Assembly: GCA_022848835.1 (NCBI GenBank)
Contig: JAJISG010000027.1
Coordinates: 1 to 5,499, forward strand
Direction: 5' to 3'
Length of the DNA: 5,499 nucleotides
Source of the DNA: Thermoplasmatota archaeon
Lineage (GTDB): Archaea > Thermoplasmatota > Thermoplasmata > RBG-16-68-12 > JAJISG01
Shown here: positions 1 through 5,009 of the stretch, piece after piece
Position numbering within the stretch: the first letter of the stretch is position 1
How the letters are laid out: each line of letters starts with the position of its first letter
Program-made: the position numbers and the translations under genes
Notes under the pieces: model-generated
Told to the model about the DNA's origin: nothing
Seen by the model: the letters and a program-made list of their open reading frames with translations, nothing else
The model's database searches: none

Positions 1-1361
1 TTCCACGATACAGCATCAAGGCTGAGGAGTATGTCGCGGCTTGGGGCTACTTCGGTGGTCGTGGAATTCGGGAGAAGACAGTGGCAGGCTATGATGAGGA
101 CGAGGTGACCATGGCCCTGGCTGCGGCCTCCGGTGTGTCAACGGGCGAGGAGCTGGGCTACCTAGCTACGGCGACCTTCGGCGGTCCCAGACTATCGACC
201 ACCCTCGCAACAGCCCTCGGTCTGGAATCCGTAAGGAAGGCCGATTTCACAGGCTCTACAAACGCCTCGGGGGAGGCCCTGCTGTCCTGCTTCGACTACG
301 CGGAGGCGACGGGCAACAGGGCCCTTCTGGTGACGGGGGACCTTCCCAGGGCGTCCCCAGAGGATACACTGGAGCACCGTCTGGGTGCCGCTGCTACCGC
401 CATTCTGATATCGCCCGATGGAGGGCTTCAGGTGGAGGAGGTCGCCACCCACACTCAGGAGGAGATGGGGGAACTCTTCCTGGACCCCGGGGGGAGAAGG
501 AGAGGCCTGGAGGTGGTGGAGATGGCCCCTGAGGTCGTCCGTCAGAGCGTTCAGCCAGTGCTGAGTGGCTCCAAGAGAAGACTCAAGGTGGCATGTCATG
601 AGCCCGATGGCAGGTTCGCCCAGAGAGCTCTGGCCGGTTTGGTGAAGCCCTCCCAGATCAGAGGTGGCGTGGTGGAACTGTCGGGGGACACGAGCTGCTC
701 CTCCCCCTTCCTCGCCCTCATGGAGACACTGAAGAACAGCAAGGAGGGCGATGATCTGCTCCTCATCACCTATGGGGGCGGTTCCAGTGTTGCGGTAACC
801 CTTGGCGTGAGGTCTCGACCCTCCATCCCGATCGCTCCAAGAAAGGCTCTGACATCTCCGAGAATCTACCTGAACTACCTTCGATACGCCCAGTTCAGGA
901 GGTTCCTCTCCAGCAAGGAGCCGCCAGCGGAGACTTCTATGGGAGCCTACATCTCCGTCCCATCCTATCTGGAGACCATCGAGGAGAGGTACAGGCTCGT
1001 GGCCTCCAAGTGCACGGAGTGCGATCGGCTTCACTTCCCCCCACGATTCGCCTGTCTTGATTGTGGCGGCAGGTCGTTTCGCAGGGAGCCCCTCTCTGGC
1101 CGAGGGGAGGTGTATGCCTATACCGTCATAGCCCGGGGGAGCTCTCCCGCTGAGTTCAGGGAGCAGCAAGATCTGGTGGGGGAGTACGGTGTGTGTCTGA
1201 TTCAGCTGGAGGAGGGACCGCGCATCGTGGCGCAGTTGACCGATTGCGACCCAGGGGAGGAGGGAATAGGCACTCCAGTGGAGTGCGTCCTGCGAAGGAT
1301 ATATCGCCAGGAGGGAATCGTTCGCTACGGCTACAAGTTCCGCCCGCTCCGCAGGGCATAG
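1..1361 (+). CDS. HMG-CoA synthase-like (thiolase fold) protein fused to a C-terminal zinc-ribbon/OB-fold (DUF35) domain; 5' end missing
   Basis: The frame is open to the left edge (first full codon at base 3), and the residues before the GTG at 81 already match the family N-terminus (PRYSIKAEEY, then a Gly-rich stretch). The true start is therefore outside the window. Numbering from the GTG at 81 (426 codons): YDEDEVTMA (4-12) is the conserved N-terminal family motif; DFTGST (55-60) lies where HMG-CoA synthases carry the nucleophilic Cys; CHEPDGRF (172-179) holds the conserved family His at 173; GDTSCSSP (202-209) and YGGGSS (231-236) are C-terminal thiolase-fold motifs. From about 300 a DUF35 domain follows, with a zinc ribbon of Cys311, 314, 325 and 328 and then an OB-fold. 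In archaea the separate HMG-CoA synthase, DUF35 protein and acetoacetyl-CoA thiolase form a channelling complex; here two of the parts are one chain. Because the usual Cys, and apparently the Glu, are absent, real HMG-CoA synthase activity is doubtful. The protein is probably cytosolic and acyl-CoA related, substrate unknown. Confidence 0.88.
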   Translation, partial: PRYSIKAEEYVAAWGYFGGRGIREKTVAGYDEDEVTMALAAASGVSTGEELGYLATATFGGPRLSTTLATALGLESVRKADFTGSTNASGEALLSCFDYAEATGNRALLVTGDLPRASPEDTLEHRLGAAATAILISPDGGLQVEEVATHTQEEMGELFLDPGGRRRGLEVVEMAPEVVRQSVQPVLSGSKRRLKVACHEPDGRFAQRALAGLVKPSQIRGGVVELSGDTSCSSPFLALMETLKNSKEGDDLLLITYGGGSSVAVTLGVRSRPSIPIAPRKALTSPRIYLNYLRYAQFRRFLSSKEPPAETSMGAYISVPSYLETIEERYRLVASKCTECDRLHFPPRFACLDCGGRSFRREPLSGRGEVYAYTVIARGSSPAEFREQQDLVGEYGVCLIQLEEGPRIVAQLTDCDPGEEGIGTPVECVLRRIYRQEGIVRYGYKFRPLRRA

Positions 1362-1379
1362 ACTCGCGGTAGGACTATC

Positions 1380-1387
1380 CTTTATGG
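1380..1387 (+). promoter_or_regulatory. TATA-like box of the 91-residue gene
   Basis: The octamer CTTTATGG ends 22 bases before the ATG at 1410, with its centre about 26 bases from it. This is the archaeal TATA-to-initiation distance, so transcription probably begins at the start codon. No Shine-Dalgarno sequence lies between box and ATG, which fits a leaderless mRNA. The box sits in the 48-base gap after the HMG-CoA-synthase-like gene, so the small gene can be transcribed on its own. Confidence 0.5.
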
Positions 1388-1409
1388 CCTCAGCCAGCGT
1401 AGTCTTCGC

Positions 1410-1685
1410 ATGAGACGAAAGGTTCCGAGGCCCTTCCGGATGCCCTGGGGCTCCGGTCAGGTTGTGGAAGAGATCTCCATCCAGTGCCCCCACTGGGAGC
1501 CCACAATCCAGCTGATGGAGTACGAGGACGGTTCCCGCTCCCTTCGGTTCTGCTACTACAGCGAGGGACGTTTCGGGAGAGGCGCCATGATGTTGGAAGA
1601 GGAGGACTTGGAGAGGATGGCTGAGGCCCTAGGGAGAACTGAAGTGATCAAAGGGTTGCTCAGAAGGATGGCGGGAGGGAGCTAG
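1410..1685 (+). CDS. Small conserved-looking protein of unknown function, 91 residues
   Basis: I do not recognise a named family. The N-terminus is basic (MRRKVPRPFR). The middle (about 25-60) looks like a compact beta sheet: CPHWEPTIQLMEYEDGS, then RSLRFCYY and a Gly/Arg-rich turn. The last 30 residues are charged and helical (EEEDLERMAEAL, then a basic helix near RRM). Two cysteines (26 and 48) do not form a clear metal site. The layout resembles short bacterial and archaeal hypothetical proteins with an EYEDGS...RF core and an EEDL helix, from memory only. The ATG at 1410 is supported by a TATA-like box at the leaderless distance and by lack of a better upstream start. It lies 48 bases after the HMG-CoA-synthase-like gene on the same strand. 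Its TAG overlaps the stop of the convergent deaminase gene in a CTAG. Confidence 0.72.
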   Translation: MRRKVPRPFRMPWGSGQVVEEISIQCPHWEPTIQLMEYEDGSRSLRFCYYSEGRFGRGAMMLEEEDLERMAEALGRTEVIKGLLRRMAGGS

Positions 1686-2332
1686 TGGGTCTTCTTCGTC
1701 CCCTTCAGGCTGGCCACTCTCTCCTGGATTATGTCAGCGGCCGCCTCATTCATCGATATCTTTCCAGCGGCAATCTGAGCCATCAGCTGCTCCTTGCGGG
1801 AAAGGGCTTCCTTCATCTCCTCAATGGACATAGGTGAGCCAGACTGGACTATCTCCTGGGTCTTCTCCTCTGACCTCGAAAGAGGCGTCTCCAGCTCGAT
1901 GGGAAGCCTCTCTACCGGTATTCCCGCTTCTTCCAGGAGGACGAGACCCATCTTGTCGGGGTACCCCTCTGCATACACCACCCTCTCGATTCCCGCGTTA
2001 ATGAGTATCTTGGCACAGGTGTTGCAGGGTACGATGGTGGTGTAGAGCACGCCACCCCGGGCCTCCTTCCCAGCGAAGAGTAGGGCGTTCATCTCCGAGT
2101 GGACGCCGGTGCAGATTTCCATCCTCTCTCCGGAGGGAATCTTCAGCTCATCCCTTATGCAACCGATCTCGGCGCAGTGGGGCATATGCCGCGGGTTCCC
2201 GTTGTATCCCGTGCTGACGATGACGTCACCATTGACGACGACAGCTCCGATCTGCCTTCTGAAGCAAGTGCTCCTCTGGGCCACATCCACGGCAATGCGG
2301 AGGTAGTACTCGTCCCGGGGGATGCGGTCCAT
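1682..2332 (-). CDS. Deoxycytidylate (dCMP) deaminase, ComEB/dCMP-deaminase type, with C-terminal extension
   Basis: Zinc-dependent deaminase expected to convert dCMP to dUMP in the cytosol, feeding dTMP synthesis. Counting from the ATG at 2332 (216 residues): the dCMP-deaminase signature TCFRRQIGAVVV lies at 22-33, followed by the TGYNG turn. Residues 49-58 (HMPHCAEIGC) hold His and Cys of the kind that bind a second zinc in this family. The catalytic motif is His78-Ser-Glu80, with PCNTC (102-106) supplying Cys103 and Cys106; Glu80 is the proton shuttle. The domain ends near residue 146 (EEAGIPVERL). About 70 further residues form a charged, helix-prone tail (MSIEEMKEALSRKEQ and on), longer than is usual. 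The ATG gives the typical MDR start; a TTG at 2338 adds two residues and lies 9 bases after GGAGGA, so it is a real alternative. It follows the metallo-hydrolase gene on the same strand after a gap of about 100 bases with its own TATA-like box. Confidence 0.92.
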   Translation of the reverse strand: MDRIPRDEYYLRIAVDVAQRSTCFRRQIGAVVVNGDVIVSTGYNGNPRHMPHCAEIGCIRDELKIPSGERMEICTGVHSEMNALLFAGKEARGGVLYTTIVPCNTCAKILINAGIERVVYAEGYPDKMGLVLLEEAGIPVERLPIELETPLSRSEEKTQEIVQSGSPMSIEEMKEALSRKEQLMAQIAAGKISMNEAAADIIQERVASLKGTKKTH

Positions 2333-2356
2333 GCTCAACAGACGATGTCCTCCTCG

Positions 2357-2366
2357 ATAATTAAAC
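2357..2366 (-). promoter_or_regulatory. TATA-like box of the dCMP deaminase gene
   Basis: On the minus strand the sequence reads GTTTAATTAT, preceded by a purine-rich GAAAGG that suits a TFB recognition element. Its centre is about 29 bases before the ATG at 2332 and about 23 before the TTG at 2338, so initiation is expected almost at the start codon. A GGAGGA lies between box and start (2347-2354 region). If the gene is leaderless, that element is not in the mRNA; if initiation is a little further upstream, it serves as a ribosome binding site. Confidence 0.5.
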
Positions 2367-2439
2367 CCTTTCAGGACAAGCGCCTTTCTTTCGAGGCCGA
2401 CTCATAGGAGGAGGTGAAACGAATCCTCATGCTCTCTCA

Positions 2440-3399
2440 TCATTCACCCGCCAGGCTGTAGAAAGCCACACCGTCCTTCTCTTCAGCGGTCACGATGCCC
2501 TCGTGCTGGAGGATCTCCAGGTGTCCTAGCACCTCCGTGATTCCTAGAAAGACCTCCTGGATGGGCAGGCTTCCCAAGAGGTGGACAACCAGGTCGAAGG
2601 CGTTGTAACTCTTCGCCTTGAGGAGCTCGTTGAGGGCGGCTCGTCGGGTGCGATAGAGAGCCCGGTAGTTCTCAATGAAGGGCGCCAGCCCCTCCATCGG
2701 CGGACCGTGACCGGGGTATATGATGGTCACATCCACCTTCTCCAACTCTTCCAGGGACCGGAGGTAGTCAGCCATGCCCACGGACTTGCCGTCGGCCCCC
2801 CCGAAGGCCGCGTTCGGCGTTATGTGACTCAAGACGGTATCCCCCGCGAAGAGGGTATCGCCGTCCCTGAAGCAGGAGGAGCCTGGGGAATGGCCTGGAG
2901 TGTGGATGACCCGTAAATCCCATCCCGCCAGCGCCAGTCTGTCGCCTCCCCGGAATGTCCTGTGCACAGGCGACTCCGTGGCGAGCCCCTTTACGTAGTC
3001 AAAAAACTCCGCTACCAGCCTCAGGGTCTCTTCAGGGATTCCCGTCCTGAGGAACTGTTCCGAGTAGAACTCCTTCCTCTCCTCGTAGGCGTTACTGAAG
3101 TTGGCTATGGTGTCCTTCTCCAGCTCAGGAACCCACACTTCCGCCCCCGAGTCCGCCGAGAGGTCACCTGCCTGGCCATAATGGTCCACGTGGCCATGGG
3201 TCACCAGGATGAAGTCGATATCCTTGACTTGGAGGCCTTCCTTCCCTAGGCCCTTCTCCAGCCAAAGACGAGACTCCTCATGGTGAGGTCCTGTGTCCAC
3301 CAGGACGTTCTCGTCCCCCTTGAGGAGATAGACATTCACGGTGCCCACCGGCAGCTGAGTGGGAACGTGGATCTTGACTGGCTTGAGAACCTCCTTCAT
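2440..3399 (-). CDS. Metallo-beta-lactamase-fold hydrolase with C-terminal winged-helix-like domain (LACTB2/glyoxalase II-like)
   Basis: 319-residue probable hydrolase of the metallo-beta-lactamase superfamily, cytosolic (no signal peptide or membrane segment). The dinuclear metal site is complete: THGHVDH (67-73) gives His68, His70, Asp72 and His73; HTPGHS (166-171) gives His170; AGDT (185-188) gives bridging Asp187; PGHGPP (229-234) gives His231. Residues about 95-150 form a helical insertion before the second metal motif. After the fold (about 250 onward) a helical segment leads to a winged-helix-like tail (GHLEILQHEGIVTAEE, ending in FYSL), typical of the LACTB2-like branch. The superfamily acts on thioesters, lactones, phosphodiesters and RNA, so the substrate is not predictable. 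Glyoxalase II-type thioesterase or nuclease are both possible. The ATG at 3399 has a TATA-like box at the leaderless distance. It is divergent from the LeuA-like gene and upstream of the deaminase gene; no functional link to either is obvious. Confidence 0.9.
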   Translation of the reverse strand: MKEVLKPVKIHVPTQLPVGTVNVYLLKGDENVLVDTGPHHEESRLWLEKGLGKEGLQVKDIDFILVTHGHVDHYGQAGDLSADSGAEVWVPELEKDTIANFSNAYEERKEFYSEQFLRTGIPEETLRLVAEFFDYVKGLATESPVHRTFRGGDRLALAGWDLRVIHTPGHSPGSSCFRDGDTLFAGDTVLSHITPNAAFGGADGKSVGMADYLRSLEELEKVDVTIIYPGHGPPMEGLAPFIENYRALYRTRRAALNELLKAKSYNAFDLVVHLLGSLPIQEVFLGITEVLGHLEILQHEGIVTAEEKDGVAFYSLAGE

Positions 3400-3423
3400 C
3401 CTTGAAGAGAGCCCGCCTGATTC

Positions 3424-3431
3424 AGATAAAG
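3424..3431 (-). promoter_or_regulatory. TATA-like box of the metallo-hydrolase gene
   Basis: On the minus strand CTTTATCT is preceded by GGGAAG, a purine-rich stretch that suits a TFB recognition element. The box ends 24 bases before the ATG at 3399, centre about 28 bases away. There is no convincing Shine-Dalgarno sequence in between (only AAGG abutting the ATG), so a leaderless transcript is likely. Confidence 0.52.
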
Positions 3432-3624
3432 CTTCCCGCCGTGGGAGAGTCGGAGCCTGATGGAAGAGACAGCTAGGAAGCCAATCTGGGAACCCCTACG
3501 GGACTGGAGCTTGCTCATCTGTCATGTCTGAAGATCCAATTGGATGATTACCGTGTTCTGAGAGTGCAGACCGACGGTAGAGTGATGCAGATGGGAGAGC
3601 CCTCTAGGAGTGCCGAACACCACG

Positions 3625-3632
3625 CTTAAGAG
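3625..3632 (+). promoter_or_regulatory. Possible TATA-like box of the LeuA-like gene
   Basis: The octamer CTTAAGAG is identical to the one before the aconitase-family gene (4980-4987). Initiation about 26 bases downstream would fall near 3655, leaving a leader of roughly 20 bases before the TTG at 3674. The leader holds a G run (3662-3666) that could act as a weak ribosome binding site. A poorer box, AGGTTATC at 3646-3653, would instead put initiation at the TTG itself. Which is used cannot be told from sequence. Confidence 0.38.
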
Positions 3633-3673
3633 AGTCTGGTCCCATAGGTTATCAGAAGTCTGGGGGCCTGTCC

Positions 3674-4927
3674 TTGGAAGAACGGTTGGTGAGGAACTAC
3701 CTGGTGGAGGAGAAGCTGGTTTCTGGGCTGCCTGAGAAGCTGTACTTTTGGGACGAGACTCTGCGGGATGGGGAACAGATGCCCGGGGTCCACTTCACCC
3801 CCGACGAGAAGCTGAGGATTGCCCGTATGATGGACGATATCGGCATCGCCATCATGGACGTGGGCATGCCCATAATCTCCCAGGAGGAGAAGAGGGCGGT
3901 GAAGGCCATCGCGACCGCGGGCCTGGACGCCCAGGTGATATCGGCTGCCCGGACCCTCAAGGGGGATATCGACGCTTGTCTCGACTGCGATGTGGATGAG
4001 GTCAGCATCTTCGTGGCCTGTAGTGACCTCCATCTGAAGTACAAGCTTCGGATGACCCGGGAGCAGGTTCTCTCCATCGCACCGGAGATGGTGGAGTATA
4101 CCAAGGAGCATGGAGTGAAGGTCTCCTTCGTAACGGAGGACACGGTTCGCGCGGACATGGACTACGTGGAGGAGCTCTACAATGCCTGCATCGCCGCTGG
4201 AGCGGACCGGGCCGTCCTGTGTGACACGGTGGGCGTCATGACCCCCACAGCCATGAAATGGTGGCTTACAGAGGTAAGGAAGCGACTCCGCCCGATCCAG
4301 CTCAGCGTCCACATTCACAACGACTTCGGCATGGGTGTGGCCAACACCCTGGCGGCACTCGAGTGCGGCGTGGAGGTGCCTCACACCACCATCAATGGAT
4401 TGGGAGAGCGTTCGGGCAACACCCCTTTCGAAGAGACGGTGACGGCCCTGGAGTCCCTGTATGGGTACGAGACTGGCATCAACATCTCAAGGCTATACAA
4501 GCTCTCCCGACTGGTGGAGGAGCTCTCCGGGGTCCCTGTGGCGGTTAACAAACCAATCGTTGGGTACAACGCCTTTCGACACGAGTCGGGCATCCACACC
4601 CATGGCGTCCTCATGCACACCCTCACGTATGAGCCCATCCAGCCTGAGCTCGTTGGCAACAGGAGGGTCTTCATCTTCGGCAAGCATACCGGTGCCGCCG
4701 CGGTAGAGGACAGGCTCAAGGGGGTTGGCATAAAGGCCGATAAGGAGAAGGTGATGGATATTGTGGCCTCCATCAAGGAGCTGACGGAGCGGAAGGAAAA
4801 GGAGGATCAGAGGGCCTTCATCCGTTCGTACCGGGAGAGGGAGGAGAAGCTGAGAGGGGTAACAGAGGAGGAGTTCTGGAGGATCGCCGAGAAGGTCGGC
4901 CTAGAACTACCGCCATCGGAATCATAG
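3674..4927 (+). CDS. LeuA/homocitrate synthase-family acyltransferase (DRE-TIM metallolyase), short form without regulatory domain
   Basis: Predicted Claisen condensing enzyme joining acetyl-CoA to a 2-oxoacid, the first step of 2-oxoacid chain elongation. In the 417-codon frame: the signature DETLRDGEQ (27-35) carries the catalytic Arg31 and metal-binding Asp32; SVHIHND (211-217) supplies metal ligands His213 and His215; GLGERSGN (242-249) supplies the conserved Asn; HESGIH (303-308) and FGKHTG (335-340) are the downstream conserved motifs of isopropylmalate, citramalate and homocitrate synthases. At 417 residues there is no room for the LeuA allosteric domain, as in homocitrate, AksA-type and short archaeal enzymes. 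The motif reads DET where most relatives have DTT, and MDVGMP (61-66) stands for the usual IEAGFP. The TTG at 3674 is a provisional start; there is no in-frame ATG before codon 36, inside the catalytic region, and GTG at 3689 or 3704 are alternatives. Together with the next gene it points to 2-oxoacid elongation (leucine, lysine or coenzyme B type); substrate not determined. Confidence 0.88.
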   Translation: MEERLVRNYLVEEKLVSGLPEKLYFWDETLRDGEQMPGVHFTPDEKLRIARMMDDIGIAIMDVGMPIISQEEKRAVKAIATAGLDAQVISAARTLKGDIDACLDCDVDEVSIFVACSDLHLKYKLRMTREQVLSIAPEMVEYTKEHGVKVSFVTEDTVRADMDYVEELYNACIAAGADRAVLCDTVGVMTPTAMKWWLTEVRKRLRPIQLSVHIHNDFGMGVANTLAALECGVEVPHTTINGLGERSGNTPFEETVTALESLYGYETGINISRLYKLSRLVEELSGVPVAVNKPIVGYNAFRHESGIHTHGVLMHTLTYEPIQPELVGNRRVFIFGKHTGAAAVEDRLKGVGIKADKEKVMDIVASIKELTERKEKEDQRAFIRSYREREEKLRGVTEEEFWRIAEKVGLELPPSES

Positions 4928-4979
4928 AGTCTCAGGAGAAGAAGGGGCAGGTGGTGCTCATTGCCTCTATCTCCCAACC

Positions 4980-4987
4980 CTTAAGAG
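4980..4987 (+). promoter_or_regulatory. TATA-like box of the aconitase-family gene
   Basis: CTTAAGAG ends 22 bases before the ATG at 5010 (centre about 26 bases away), the same geometry as in front of three other genes here. No Shine-Dalgarno sequence lies between. It sits in the 82-base gap after the LeuA-like stop, suggesting the dehydratase gene has its own leaderless transcript besides any read-through. Confidence 0.5.
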
Positions 4988-5009
4988 TACCGCAACCGAT
5001 ATCTCTGGC

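Larger units (their letters stand above)
3400..3673. other. Intergenic region between divergent genes
   Basis: 274 bases between the divergent metallo-hydrolase (-) and LeuA-like (+) genes. It holds the TATA-like box for the - gene near 3424 and one for the + gene near 3625. The stretch between them is less GC-rich than the genes. It has one 23-codon ATG frame at 3460-3531 and no recognisable tRNA, repeat or strong hairpin; the only stem seen is a 4-base TCCC/GGGA near 3434. Nothing else in it could be assigned. Confidence 0.6.

Noticed and set aside
1384..1413. A 9-codon ATG frame whose TGA overlaps the ATG of the 91-residue gene, like a translationally coupled leader peptide
   Set aside because: Its ATG lies inside the TATA-like box, so it would not be in a leaderless transcript; such short frames are common by chance.
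192..1493. A 433-codon open frame on the - strand opposite the HMG-CoA-synthase-like gene
   Set aside because: It lies antisense to a gene with clear family motifs, is low-complexity (Gly, His, Leu, Pro rich), shows no recognisable domain, and reflects high-GC third positions.
3497..3629. A frame in the intergenic region that reads like a short coding remnant (QLDDYRVLRV, then VQTDGRV)
   Set aside because: It has no ATG near its beginning and no recognised homologue, and it sits in a different frame from both neighbours and from the 23-codon ORF.
3626..4384. A 252-codon open frame on the - strand across the LeuA-like gene
   Set aside because: It is antisense to a gene with intact catalytic motifs; the translation is His/Val/Leu-rich without any domain.
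4941..4972. Possible hairpin after the LeuA-like stop (AGGGGCA against TGCCTCT) that could be a terminator
   Set aside because: The stem has a mismatch and a 12-base loop, and no T run follows, so it is not convincing.
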